Source of the DNA: Thermophagus xiamenensis
GTDB lineage: Bacteria > Bacteroidota > Bacteroidia > Bacteroidales > Marinilabiliaceae
Direction of reading: 5' to 3'
Length of the DNA stretch: 64,000 nucleotides
NCBI RefSeq assembly: GCF_900112795.1
Contig: NZ_FONA01000007.1
Location: 1 to 64,000 of the forward strand
Part shown: in pieces, positions 1-13,700 of the stretch
Position numbering within the stretch: the first letter of the stretch is position 1
Layout of the letters: each line of letters begins with the position of its first letter
Notes under the pieces: generated by a model
What the model was told of the DNA's origin: nothing
The model's input: the letters and a program-made list of their open reading frames with translations, nothing else
Database searches by the model: none
Program-made: the position numbers and the translations under genes

Positions 1-2
1 CC

Positions 3-71
3 AAATCCAGATTGCTACAAATGGACCAGCAGCAATCTGAATTATTTGAAATTGTCAATAAACATTTTTAG
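3..71 (+). CDS. C-terminal tail of an unidentified protein (partial)
   Basis: An open frame enters from the left edge and ends at TAG after 22 residues. The tail is polar and glutamine-rich and ends in IVNKHF, which looks like an ordinary protein C-terminus. The other two plus frames read less plausibly. Too little is present to name a family, and it could be chance. Confidence 0.3.
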   Translation, partial: KSRLLQMDQQQSELFEIVNKHF

Positions 72-330
72 GGTGTCCCAACGCTGAAAACAGGAGAGGT
101 AGAAAAAAGAGATAATACAATTATCATCGATTAAATTGATTAAACCCAAACTTGCAGGCCGGCACAAGCCATTTCGTATGGGTTACCGGCACAGGCGGGT
201 ATTCTGCCACAGGTGCAAAAACAGAGGAAAATCTCAGGCAAAGATTATATTATTCGGACACAATTTTCAATACCCTTCCGGAAGACTACCGTAACAAAAG
301 AACAAATACCGCACCTCACGATTTTTCCCG
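72..330. other. Gap between left-edge tail and porP/sprF-like gene
   Basis: No supported gene. A plus-strand frame from a TTG at 152 runs to 352 but overlaps the 3' end of the PorP-like gene, has no ATG start and resembles nothing I recognise. I see no terminator hairpin after the PorP-like stop. Confidence 0.4.
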
Positions 331-1395
331 TCAAAAGATGGTTCTTCTATAGCGGCGTGTGGATTTTTTATTACGCATCCAACTGCTGCCAGAATCCGAA
401 CAAGGTATGGCACCGCGAGGCGATTTATTGACACCTGAAGTAGAAAAACGATATATAAGCGAAAATTCATTAGCCCCTCCGCTATGACCGGCAAGTTCCG
501 ATAATGTAAGGTCATAGCTATAGGCCAATCTCACACTTCCGATATTAAAGCCCACAATAAAGATCAAAGCATCGTTATTGGAAAGTTCGTCACTGCTGCC
601 TATAGGTAACCCACGATACCACAATCCAAGTTCAAAAGGATTAATATACCAGTAACTCCCCATGTCCAGTTGTTGAAAATTGTCCTGCATACGATACATA
701 AAAGCCAAGGTACCACTCACCTCATCTTTGTTTCTGGTTCTTTGTCTAAACCGAAATTTCCCGCCCCCATAAACAGTGGTTCGCAATGGCATGGAAGACT
801 CTATATCGGTAAAACCCAAATCACTCTTAATAAGGTGGTCAACCACCACCCCTGCCCAGAAATCGTTACTGTAAACCATTGCAGAAGCGGCAGCATCGAA
901 TTTATTATAACTCTCCTTCTCAAAATCGCCGATGGCACTGGCCAAAATATCCCCTTCCGGTCCTATTTGATCGCGCCACAACAGCGATGCCGGATCAATC
1001 TTTCGCTCAAAATATTTAAAGTTAAGTCCCGGCCTTACATAAATGGAATGGGTTACAGGGAATTCATAGGCATAAACCATCCCTATATTTTGGGTAATAA
1101 GCTGTCCGCCACCCTGATCATCGCGCACAAAAACCAACCCGATACCACTATTATACTTATCAAAAAAATGATCGGCAGAGAAGGAAATAGTGCGATAAGT
1201 ATTGGGTATACCGGGCCACTGATCCCGATAACTTAAAGCCACGCGACTTCCGTCGGTGAGCCCGGCAAACGACGGGCTCAAATACACAGGCGCGGCATAT
1301 ACCTGCGAAAAGGTGGGATCCTGGGCATTAAGAGGGCCAACAATTAGAAGGCAAAAACTTAATAAGCTAATTATATGTTTGAATTCTTGTTTCAT
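331..1395 (-). CDS. PorP/SprF family type IX secretion outer-membrane protein
   Basis: The protein of about 354 residues starts MKQEFKHIISLLSF, with a signal peptide ending near LNAQ. It continues with the family hallmark DPTFSQVYAAPVYLSPSFAG and alternating beta-barrel strands. In this family SprF is needed to export the SprB adhesin, and PorP binds peptidoglycan-linked parts of the type IX machinery. The gene lies 46 bases downstream of the giant adhesin on the same strand, the same order as sprB-sprF in Flavobacterium, so it is probably that adhesin's dedicated outer-membrane partner (inference). The frame is open to a TTG at 1410, with ATGs at 1407, 1401 and 1395. I chose 1395 because it gives the best signal peptide. 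The C-terminal tail after the last strand is basic and unusual. Confidence 0.85.
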   Translation of the reverse strand: MKQEFKHIISLLSFCLLIVGPLNAQDPTFSQVYAAPVYLSPSFAGLTDGSRVALSYRDQWPGIPNTYRTISFSADHFFDKYNSGIGLVFVRDDQGGGQLITQNIGMVYAYEFPVTHSIYVRPGLNFKYFERKIDPASLLWRDQIGPEGDILASAIGDFEKESYNKFDAAASAMVYSNDFWAGVVVDHLIKSDLGFTDIESSMPLRTTVYGGGKFRFRQRTRNKDEVSGTLAFMYRMQDNFQQLDMGSYWYINPFELGLWYRGLPIGSSDELSNNDALIFIVGFNIGSVRLAYSYDLTLSELAGHSGGANEFSLIYRFSTSGVNKSPRGAIPCSDSGSSWMRNKKSTRRYRRTIF

Positions 1396-1441
1396 TAGCA
1401 TTTGCATCAATCAGGTTGTTGGTTAAAGTTAAAAATTGGCC

Positions 1442-1745
1442 TTACCTTACCAAAAGTACTGTACCCGTTTCTCTAAATTCTTTTCCGTTCATAAAAGTAC
1501 CGCTGACTTTCCAGACATAAACGGCTTGCGGGGCCAGTTGTCCTTGATAAAAGCCATTCCATCCTTCTTCGATATCACGCGATTCAAAAATCAGCTGTCC
1601 CCATCGGTTAAATATCTGAAGATGGTAGGTATCAACATCTCTGTATACGGGTTTAAAGATATTATTGGTTTCATTAGGCCGGTTTTCAGAGCCACCATCG
1701 GGTCGCGGCTTAAAGGCATTGGGGAACTTAATGAAACCGTTGGCA
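1442..1745 (-). other. Gliding-motility-associated C-terminal sorting domain (type IX, type B)
   Basis: The last 100 or so residues of the adhesin carry FPNAFKPRPDGG, NNIFKP, YHLQIFNRWGQLIFES, WNGFYQGQ and VYVWKVSGTF. This is the usual pattern of the CHU_C/TIGR04131 domain, which in type IX systems is recognised as a type-B sorting signal and typically needs a PorP/SprF partner. That partner is the next gene. Confidence 0.85.
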
Positions 1746-4700
1746 ATAGCTGTCACTGCCCCTTCAATGGTAATACTATCGGTACAATTGTATTCATTGG
1801 TAACATGAAGAGTCACATCATAAACGCCGGTTTCGGCATATTCATGCACCGGATGAGCCTCGGTAGAGGTATTACCATCGCCGAAGTCCCACAGATAATC
1901 GACGGCACCTACCGATAGGTCAAAGAAACGCACCTCATCACCGGGGACATACACCTGTTCAGGCGTAACACTAAAGGCGGCTTCAGGATGGTCGTACACC
2001 TTAATAATTTTTTGATAATATCCCTCGGTACCATCAGGACCGGGAACAGTTAATACAACAGGGAAATTACCGGCATATTCAAAGGTATGCACTGGATTCT
2101 GATCACCACTGCTATTTCCATCGCCAAAGTCCCAATGGTAATTACGTTCCTGCACACCAACCGAATAATTGGTAAAGTGAACGGTTAGTGGCCAACAACC
2201 TGAGTCCACATCGGTAATAAATCCGGCATCGGGCGTAGGACGATACTCAACACTGACATCATCATAAGAATCGCATTCATCAACAGTAATAATCCAGCGG
2301 AAGGTGTTGATGCCTTCACTTAATCCGGTAACCAGGGTGTTAAAGAAGGTTGGATCTTCGAACTCGCCGGTTCCTCCAACGATTTCCCAGTGAGCATCCA
2401 GTTCTCCCACATTATTGGCATTCAACAGCACTTCGGGGTCGTAAACCACAACATCCTCACCGGCGTAGGCATCGGTCTTGTTACTGCGAATGGTTACCGT
2501 ACTTTCGGTTTCACATTCGTCGTATGAAATGGTCCATTTAAAGACATTATCACCAAAACCAATATCTCTTACGATAGAACTGGGTGAATTGGGATCGTCG
2601 AAAGTACCGGCACCACTCACAACCGTCCAGGTACCAATGGCGGGACTTGGTGGTGTATTACCGTTCAGCGTGGTATAGTTTTCACAGATGGTTTTATCAT
2701 TTCCGGCATCGCTTTGTTCGGGTACTTTATTAAATATCTTAACAGTATCTCGGGAGAAACATTTAGATCCATTCCAAATTTCCCACATAAGAATGTTTTC
2801 ACCAAAGCCAAGATCTTCGATGATGGTGGCTTCATCAGCAGGATTTTGGAAAGTTCCGGTACCCGAAACAATATACCATTCACCGGTACCATATACGGCC
2901 GGGTTGGCATCTAACTGCGCCCAGTCTTTACAGTCGGACACATCGGGCCCGGCATTGGCCTGAGTAGGTGTATTGTTTTCGATAACGAGGGTATCGGAAA
3001 CACTACACTGTCCCATGCTAACGGTCCATTTAAGGCGTGTAATGCCAGGCACCAGATTGGAAATGGATGCCCGCGGATCAGTGACATCAGAGATATTACC
3101 ACCGCCCTCGATAATGGACCATAGTCCTTCGCCATATTCGGGGGTTGCAGCCCTCAGGTCATGGTTGGGTTCACACACCTCAATATCACTTCCGGCAAAG
3201 GGCGTAGAAGGCAAATTGTTTACAATTAACACTTCATCCGAGGTACTGCAAATTCCGTTTTCCACCACCCAACGTAATACATTATCGCCTTTTGCCAGAC
3301 CGGTAACAGTAGCTTTGGGATTATTAATGTCAGAACCAGCAATAGTAGCCGATCCAGCCACCACTTCCCAACGTCCTGTACCTATCTCGGGCTCAATAGC
3401 ATCCAATACCGTCTCATCGTCACAAAGACGCTGGGTGTTACCGGCATAGGCGGTACTGGGCAAGGCATTAGTAATAGAGACCTCTGCATAAGTCTCACAT
3501 CCCTTGTAATTAATGGTCCAGCGAAGGCGATTTGTTCCTTTTCTCAGATCTCTGACAGTGGTATTGGGATTGTTAATATCATCGAAATAGGCCTGACTGG
3601 TTCCTCCCACAACGGTCCAGGTACCGGTACCCGGCGAAGGATTATTTCCTTGCAAAATTTCAGAATCGGAACAGATGGTACGGTCGTCTCCCACCGTCGC
3701 CTGAATGGTATTATAATCAATTTGAACATCATCAAAAGATTTACATCCTTCGTGTTCAATGGTCCAACGGAATATGTTGGCACCAAATTTCAGGGAATCG
3801 ACTCTGGCCGATGGGTCAGAAAGAGAAGAGAAATTGCCACCACCGTTTCTAATGGTCCAACTACCGGTTCCCACAACGGGATTATTGGCCGTAAGATAGA
3901 TAAAATTGTCACAGGTAGCCATATTATCTCCGGCATCGGCAGTAGTAGGCTGATTATTAATAATGCGTACCGTATCCACATCGGTACATTCGCCATTGGT
4001 AATGGTCCAGGTCAAAAGATTTTCGCCCTGCTGCAGATTGCGAACCACAGTATAAGGATCCTCGGGATCTACAAATTCTGCGGATCCACTGCCGCCAATG
4101 ACTCCCCATGTTCCTACGCCAGGCAAAGGATTATTGGCCTCCAATACAGTAGTATCAACACACAATGGCGTAGAAGCATCATACCGTATAACAGCTTCTT
4201 TAAAGTCGTTGCGGATAATAACATCATCAAAATCACTACAATTACCATTGGTAATGGTCCACCGGAATTTGTTTTCGCCCTGGCCCAGATTGGTAACTTT
4301 TGTATCGGGCTTAGTGGGATCTTCAATAGTACCGGAACCGGAGATCAATGACCACTCTCCGGTGTGATATACATCCAGGCTACCGGAAAGGGTCACACTG
4401 TCAACACAAACTGCGATATCCCGACCGGCATTGGGTATGGACGGCATATTGTTAACAATAGTGACCGTGTCATATGAAGAGCAGTACTCAGTAGAAACAA
4501 CCCACATAAAACGATTAGTTCCACGTGCAATTTTACGGGCCATATTATCTTCAAATTCGGCAGCGCCTTCCAAAATTCTCCATTCACCGGTGCCATGATT
4601 GGGTACATTGGGTTCCAGTTTAACACTGTCGGTACAGATAGTCTGATCTTCTCCGGCATAGGCCTGCGTGGCAGTTCCATTAATTATTGTTACCGTATCT

Positions 4701-7700
4701 GTAGAATAACAAACATTTACACCGGAACCTTTTTCAATGGTATAAACAAATTTATTCTCTCCCTGTGACAATCCCACTACCTGGGTTTCAGGCTGGTCGG
4801 GAGTAACCAACGTACCACTTCCGGAGACAATAGTCCAGGAAACAGTACCCATATCGGGATCGGGAGTATTTCCCAACAAAGTATATGTATCACTACAGGT
4901 ATAATCATCCAAACCGGCACGGGCTTCATCCGGACTGTTATTGATAACGATAATGGTATCGCTGGAGAAGGAAGTTCCCTGACCGTAGGAGATAGTCCAA
5001 ACAAATTCATTTTCACCGGGCCCAATATCATAAACGCGTGTTTTTGGATCTCGTTCATTTTCAAATTTACCGGACCCAAAGCGCCCAAGTGTCCATTTCC
5101 CGATAGCATTATCGGGATCATTGGCATTCATATAGGTCTCATCCGAACAGATATAGATATCGGGCCCCGTTTCGGCTTCAATAACATCTCCATTGGTAAT
5201 CTGAACCTCGTCATAAGCAGAACAATTCCCAATAGTCACAGTCCACCTGAAAATATTAGGCCCTCTCACCAGGTTCGTAATAAGGGTATTAGGATCGGAA
5301 GGATCCACAATATCTCCTCCTCCGGAAATAATGGACCACTCACCGGTAGCCCTATCGGGCAACTCAGCCTGCATAATAGCTTGACCACTGCCGTCCGAGA
5401 TAATTTGATCACCACCGGCATCCACGTTATCAACGGCATTAACCAAAATGCTAACCTCGTCGGATGAGGAACATCCGGATTGATTGTGAACCACATTCCA
5501 ACGTAAAATATTCTCACCTTTCGAGAGTTGGACTCCTACATTTGGGTTACTGGCATCGCCATCAAATACGGCGCCGCCACTACCCGATACAATGGTCCAT
5601 AAACCTGAATAACCATCGGGGACCGGATCGGCCTTAAGATAAACAAAGCGGCTACAGGAAACAGTATCGCGTCCGGCAAATGCCTCAACCTGCTGATTAA
5701 CAACTATCAGATCGGCAGAGGTAGAACAATTACCGTTATAAATAGTCCAACGATAAATATTGGTGCCTAAGCCAACGTTCTTCACTCTGGTCTTAGGATC
5801 ATTTTCATCTACAAATTCACCACTACCTTGTACTACACTCCAACGTCCCACTTCATAGGGTGCGGGGTCATTTCCCGAAAGAATGGTATCGTTTTTACAT
5901 ATGCGCTGCTGGCTACCCACCGAGGCTTGAGTTGGGGTATTGCTGGTTATAACAATTTCATCAGAGCTTTCACAGCCATTTTTATATAGCGTCCATCTTA
6001 ACCGGTTTTCACCATTCACCAAGCCACTAACCACGGCTTGATAAGAAGTACCATCTGAGAAGGTAGCAGACCCGGCAGCAGCATCCAGTGCTGTCCAATA
6101 TCCGACAGCCCCTGTTGGTGGTTCAGTAGCCATCAGCTGAACGGTGTTATCGCATGTGGTAAAGTCATCACCGGCATCTACATCCAGCTGATTATTTCTT
6201 ATAACAACCTCATCAAAAGTAGAACAATGACCATTTTTAGTGATAGTCCAGCGGATTACATTCTCGCCACGTGCAAGATTGGTAATCCTTACTTCGAAAG
6301 AATTCCCACCAATAGGCGTTATAGTAGCCCTACCTTTCTCAACAGACCAGACACCGCCCCCCTCGACGGGTTCATTGGCCAGAAGCATGGTATCGGTACC
6401 ACACACATCAATAAGATCTTCAGCATATATTACGGCCTGGTCGGGTTCATCATTAATAATTTCTATTTCGGCATAATTCTCACAGCCGTTTTGAGTAATG
6501 GTCCAACGCAGAATGTTAGAACCTGGCGCTAAATCATACACAGTAGTAGAAGCAGAAGTGGCATCATCAAACACTCCACTTCCCGATTCTACTGACCACC
6601 GTCCACTGGTATTGTCATAGGCAGGGATAGGCGTACCATAAAGATTGCTTGAAGCGTCACAAGTAAGGGTTTGCTCAGCATCGGCAATAACCGTAATTGT
6701 ATTATTACGTAAGGTTACTTCATCACTAATACTACATCCGTTGCCCCCTGTTGCCATATTAGTCACGGTCCACCGCAGAACCACATCCCCGCGACTAATG
6801 TTATTCACAACAGTATTCGGATCATGAGGTGAAACAATATCGGCATAGCCGGATACCAGTTCCCACGTACCCTGCCAGTTGGGATCAATAACAGAAGGAT
6901 CAGCGGCATTCATGGTGGTTGAATTGCCACACAGCTGTTGATCGGTTCCGGCATCGGCCTGAGGTAAAGGATGTACTTCTACCTCAAGAGTGGAAGTGCT
7001 GGAAGAAACACCACAGTAGTTTTCCGGTGTGACGGTTATATCCCCAACAGTTGAATTCAACGCGGGATCAAGATCAACAATAATTTTTGCTGTCCCCTGG
7101 CCCGACACAATAGTAAAGCCTGTTGGTACCGTCCAGTTATAGGTGGAAGCATCTGTCACGGGTGTTACACTATAACTAATGCCTGTAGTACCCTGACATA
7201 GGTCTTCCGGACCGGAAATGGGGCCAATCGACTGAGGCAGCTCATCAACATTTATTTGCAAGGTTATATTTGGACCGGCACCACAACTATTTTCTGCATA
7301 GACCGAGATATTACCGGTTTGAGCTGTAGTAGAAAACTGAACCTCAATTTCCCGGGTACCATCACCGGAAATGATGGTGGCTCCGGTAGGTAATGACCAT
7401 ACGTAACTGGTAGCATTAGGAACAGGATCTACCGAGTAGGCATGGGTACTTCCCTGACAAACGATGTCATCGCCCACAATAGCGGTGGGCTGGTCGGGAT
7501 ATTCACGTACGGTAACCCTTACCAGTCCGGAAGCGGGTTGTGAGCATCCGTTGGCATCCTGAACGCTTACCAATTCATAATCTGTGGTTACTACAGGCGT
7601 CACAGACAATGTATAAAGGCTGGTGGTAATAGGCCCTACGGTACGCGACACACCATTTTCTGTGAAGGTTACCGTCCAGGGTCCTGTTCCGGCGGTAAAA

Positions 7701-10700
7701 TCAAATGTAAGGTCGGTACTTTCTCCTTCGCATATTTCTGCATTACCTGTAAGGGTAACTGTCGGAAGTTCGTGAACAGTAATATTTGCAGTACCCGTTC
7801 CGGTATTGGAACAATAAGCATCGGACACACTTAACACCTGATAGGAGGAGTTTTCAACAGGTGAAACGGTAAAGAAATTTAGCGTTGTGGTATAGGTTTC
7901 ATTCCAGGTGTTCGTGCCATCGGAAATGGTAACATTCCATGGGGCGGTACCGGTCAGTTCAATCCCTAAATCTCTGCTTTCGCCCAGGCAGAGTTCTCCA
8001 TCCCCAAAGATAGTAGCCGTGGGCAAGGGATGTACTTCAACAGTGGCCGTACCCGAAGCGGTACCTTTATTACAGGTAGTACCTTGTTGAACAAATCCGG
8101 TAATAGTGTATTGCGTAATTCCGACACTTGGAATATTATTAGGTTGAAACTGGAAGGGCGAGCTATTAACCAGATAGGTCTCACCATCACTCAGTTGAAC
8201 TTCGAGGGGACTAGCTGCCGGATCCCAATTGGATGTTACAATTTGGAGCCAGGGCAACTCACCTTCGCACAACTCTTCACTTCCGGTCATGGTACTCAAT
8301 ACCAACTGAGCTTCGGGCTGTTCAACTACTAATTGTTGTTCAATATAACAATCGGTATTGATATTAAATGTTCCGTCGCCGTATCCATCGGCAAAAGAGT
8401 CATTGTCATAATTAACCTCATTGACATTGCTGTCGTCAATCAGTCGAACGGTATAAGTTCCGGCAGGAAGATTGCTGAAAGTGAAGACTTCACCCGACAA
8501 AGGCGAATAGTTAGCAGCCGTACCGGAAGGCCCACCACTGAGCGTCACATAATAATTTCCGCCAATCTCTTTAGCAACGCCGCCATCCACAGATACTTCA
8601 ATAATTCCTGTAGCGTCGCTGTAGCATTCCACATGTTGCGTAACAGCGGCATTCAACTGCAGAGCGGTAGGCTCCAGCAAGGTAACCGCTTTTCGTACTT
8701 CCACACCTTTGGCATCGATTCCGGAAACCTCATAATCACCTGCCGGCAGGTTATCGAAAACAGCATTATTCTGATTGGTTACCTGAGCTACCGTTCCAGC
8801 ACCATTATATAAAGTAATGGATTGGTATGGCAAGGTTCCACCGGTCATGTCAACTTTAATTTGTCCGTTGGCGGAACCGCTACATACCCCAATACTGCGT
8901 TTGCTGATTTTCAGATCAAGCACGGCGTTGGGTTCTGAAACTACGATGTTTAATATTTCATCGGAACAACCGTTTTCGTCTTCCACATATACCCTATAAG
9001 TACCGGCGGTTAAATTCTCTACCACCTCAAGACCATCGGTGCCCGGGACAGGACTACCTAAGTCATCAAACCACAATATGGTATAGGAGCCGGTACCACC
9101 GGTAACATCTACTTCAATAGCTCCGTCGTTGCCGCCAGTAGAAGTAACATCATCCACATTTACCAGGACAACTTCTAAGGCTTCGGCCGGCTGTGGTATA
9201 TTAATAGTACTTCCGTAAGTGGCTGCATAATCCAGAACGCATCCATTAGCATCTGTAATAACCACATTATAAACACCGGAACGAACATTACTTAAATCTT
9301 CAAGCGTAGGATCAGGAATACTGGCCGGACCTGTCCATTGGAAAGAATAGGGTGCCGTTCCCCCTGCCACGGTAATATCTATCGAACCGGTAGCATTGCC
9401 GCGACAGTCTACTCCACCAACAGTAACATCTGTTACCTCAATAGCAGAAGTGGGTTCCTCAACCACAAAAGTTCTGGTAACAGAACAAGAGGTACCCGCA
9501 ATAACATCCGAAACCACCAAGGTATAGCTGCCGGCTTTAAGGCCGGTTATGTTGGCGTCATTGGAAGAAAAGCCGTCCGGACCACTCCACAGATAATGAT
9601 ATGTTCCGGAACCACCTGTAACATTAACACTTATAGCCCCTGTGGCCGCACCAAAACAACGAACATGCGTAATGTTGCTTCCCACAGAAATGGTATTGGC
9701 AACATTCACCGTAATATCGGAAATGGTAAATGTACAGGGTCCGTCAGGATTACTATCGGTAACAATAACCTGATAGGTACCGGCAGACAGTCCACTTTGA
9801 TCTTCTTCAGAAACGGATAAACCACTACCATCAACAGTAGACCAGCTATAGGAATAAGGTGCCACCCCGCCAGAAACGGTAATATCAACAGAACCATTGT
9901 TAGCACCGGGACAGGTTTCGGACTCAACCGAATAAGTAACGGCCAAAGGTTTTGAAAGGGTTACCGATTTACTGATATTGCAGTTATGAGCATTCCCCAC
10001 ATCCACCATAGTAACGGTGTATTCACCACCTGGTAAATTAGTCTGTGTGGTAATAGTAGGTGAAGAGGTATCGACACCAGGCCCTGCCCAAATGAATTCA
10101 TAACTTCCTGTTCCACCTGTAGGTGAAACAATAGAAATAGAATTTTCCTGCAAACAATTGGAAGGATCCACATCAAGTGCAAAATCCAGAGGATCGGGTT
10201 CATTCACCGTAAAGCTCCTGGTAACAGAACAACCATCGGCATCAGAGATAACCACAGTATATTCACCCCCCGGCAAACCTGTTTGATGCCATGCCCCCTG
10301 AGTAATATAGGGTGATGCATCCCACGTGAGGGTATAACTTCCTGAACCTCCCGTAATGGAAGTAATATTAATTTCACCGTCAGGCGTTCCACCACCACAA
10401 TCTATGTGCGAGATATAGCTGTCGATCACAAAGGGATCAGGTTCGGAAACTTCAACCTCCAATGTAGTTGAATAAGGATTTCCACTAACAGAACATATTT
10501 GCGAGAGATCTGTAACAACTACATGATAGGTTCCAGCTGCCAGACCACTCAAATCCTGAGAAGTAGAAGTAGCAGGGTCATCCCAGCTATAACTGAAATT
10601 ATCACTTCCCCCCGTAACCGTCAAATCAATAATACCATTGCTTCCACCATTACATTGAACGGCAGAAACATCGGCCGAAAGAACCGGCTTCCCATAAAGA

Positions 10701-13700
10701 GTTATACTTTTGGTTATTGAACAATTCCGATGATCGGTAACCGTTACGCTATATGTACCTCCAACGGTAATGTCAGTAATTTCTGTATCCGAGACTTGAG
10801 TAAATCCTCCCGGCCCACTCCAGCTAAAGGTATATGGTGCCGTTCCCCCTGTAAGGCCACTCAAAGTAATCGAACGGGAATAATCGGAAGAACAATCAAG
10901 AGAAGTACTCAAGGTGAAATCAATGCCCAATGGTTGAGCCACATAAAAGCTTTCGGTTACTTCGCACCCATCAGCATCAATGGCGGTTACCATATATGTG
11001 CCGGCAGTCAAACCGGTCCATTGACCATCGTTGTCTACATCGGCAACACCATCCAGATAATACGTTACAGGAGGTACTGCCCCAACCACATCATCTACAA
11101 TGATAGCACCGTTGGCACCACCATTACAACTAACCTGTACAACAGAAGCATCTAAATAGAGTACTTTTCCATTATTTACCTGATAATTACGAACCAAAGA
11201 GCACCCACCTCGATCCAAATCGGTCAGCGTTAACGTGTAATTACCACTGGTTAAACCACTTAAATCTTGTGTGATAGCATACACGCCCGGTCCGCCATCC
11301 TTAATCCATTGGTAAGCGTAGTTACCGGATCCCCCTTCAATAGTAATATCTATTGCACCATCAGCAGCTCCCGAACAGGAAACATCCGTAACAACAGCCT
11401 GAATATCGATATATGACAGGCTCACAACATCGGAATAACTACATGCTGAAGGGTCAGAAGAGTTTGCATCCGAAATTATCAAATCATAATTTCCTGCCGG
11501 AATACCGGTAATATCATTGATAACATAAGGTTGCGCCGAAGAGGTACGCATCCAAACCAAACTGTTTCCGGTATCTTGATTAATAAGTTCTATGCGATAC
11601 GCATATTCACTCGTGGCATTTTGCAACCCTCCGGAAACTTCTATTTCCAGCTCACCACCCGAACCATCAGACTCACATTCTATTTGAGCAGCGATATTGT
11701 CAACCACCAGTTGCCCGGGTTCATTAATAGTAGCCGAAGCAGATGCCGTACATCCATTAGCATCCTGTACATTAAAGGAATTAACTCCAGCTGAAAGGCC
11801 TGATACAACGAAAGTGCCTGAGCCCGACCAATTAAGATAGGTAGCGCTACCGGTAAGATCATAAGGTCCTGTTCCACCTTCAACCCGCAGGGTTACCTCT
11901 CCGGAATTATCTCCATAGCAAGTAGTAATATCTTTTTGTCCGGATAAGATGAGTTCAAGTTCTTCTGGCTGAGTAATAACAATTTCGGACGAAGTGGCAG
12001 TACATCCATACAGATTACCGGTAACAGTTACCCGATAAGTTCCAACGGGAAGATTATTTACAGTTGGTGTTGTTGCCGGACCGGAAGAAGGATAAGGATC
12101 CCAACCGCTACCATTGAATACTTCCCAGGCATAACTATAATTGCTACCCCAGCCACCGGTTACATTCGTAACGGTAATCTCACCATCGTCGCTGCCAAAA
12201 CAGGAAAGATTTTTTGAATCGATATCAAAAGTTATGGGATCGGGTTCGTCAATATCAAATGAAGTCTCAACGTTACAACCCAAATCATCAATAACCATTA
12301 ACCGATAACCCGTACCAGCAGTAAGAGAAGCAACCGTTTCAGCACTACCTGCATTCACCGTTCCGGAAATAACACCTCCTCCGGGCGGAATAATAAAGTA
12401 GTCATAAGTATTGGGTGAAACAGAAGCATCAGGAGTACCTCCTGAAACACTGAAAGTTATAGTACCATCGGCAGCCCCGACACAAGTAGCGTCATGGATG
12501 ATGGAAAAGTTAAGATCAAGTTGATCAGGAAGATCAAAGATTATGGTTTCCGTATAGGATGTACCTACATTATCCACAACTTCAGCCAGATAGGTTCCTT
12601 CACCCAGGTTGTTAAAGGTGGCATTGTCGGCACCAGAAGCAGCTGGGGGAATAAGGACACCGGCCCTACTTAACGTAATAGAAGCGTAAGGAGTGACGCC
12701 TCCAACAGCAGTTAAATTAATAGTACCGTTTGTTGCACCGAAACAAGGTCCTGGCGCACTGGTTGAAATACTCAGCCCCAAAGGAGAATCAGGATCGGTA
12801 ACAACTATGGGATCGGAAACAACTGTGCAACCCAGGTCATCGGTCACCTCAACGGAATAAGTTCCGGCAACAAGATTGGGCTGAACATAAACATTATTGG
12901 CCAGTCCGGTTACAGGATTTCCAGTACCCTCTTCAATACCACTCCAGACGATAGAAACAAAGGAACCACTACCACCGGTGATTTCAATTTCAATAGAACC
13001 ATCGCTTCCCCCGGTGGTGGTGACATGATGAATGTTTATCGGATTAATCTCAATCTCGGCAGTTGGTTGGTTAACCGTTACTTCCACAAAATCAAAACAA
13101 TAGTCACTATTCAAAGACCCACTGTTATCCCAGGCTTCAATCCGGTAATCACCGGCCGAAAGCGACGTAAAAGTATAGGGCGCACCTGTAATATTGGAAT
13201 GGGAAGCCTGAGCTACCCAAGATCCTGCAACATCTTTATATAAAACATAATTAACCCCTGAAGAGGACAATCCTCCGGATGCCGTTGCAGTTATCTCAGC
13301 GTCATTGCCATCAAAGCAAGTAACATGATTGTCAACTATAGCACTCAAAGAGAAAGCAGTGGCAGGTTGAGTAATAGTTACAGAAGTATTGGCAGTACAA
13401 CCATTAATGTCACGGACATCAATAGTGTAGGTGCCTGCTACCAGATTATCAAAAGTATAGTCATTAGTATGGTTAGTTACCCAAGTAGTTCCACCATCAA
13501 TACTAAATTCATAATTTCCCGAACCACCAGAAGCGGTAACAGCAAGGCTTCCACTATTTCCACCTCGACACAAAACATTTTGTATAACGGTCCCTGACAG
13601 GGAAAGAGCAGAGGCTGGCTCTGTAACAACAATCCCTGAATACATTGCAACACAACCACTTCCATCAGTTACCCTGACTTCATAAGTTCCGGCAGGAAGA

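Noticed and set aside
152-352. 66-residue frame at the left edge
   Set aside because: It starts only at TTG, overlaps the convergent PorP-like gene and matches nothing known to me.
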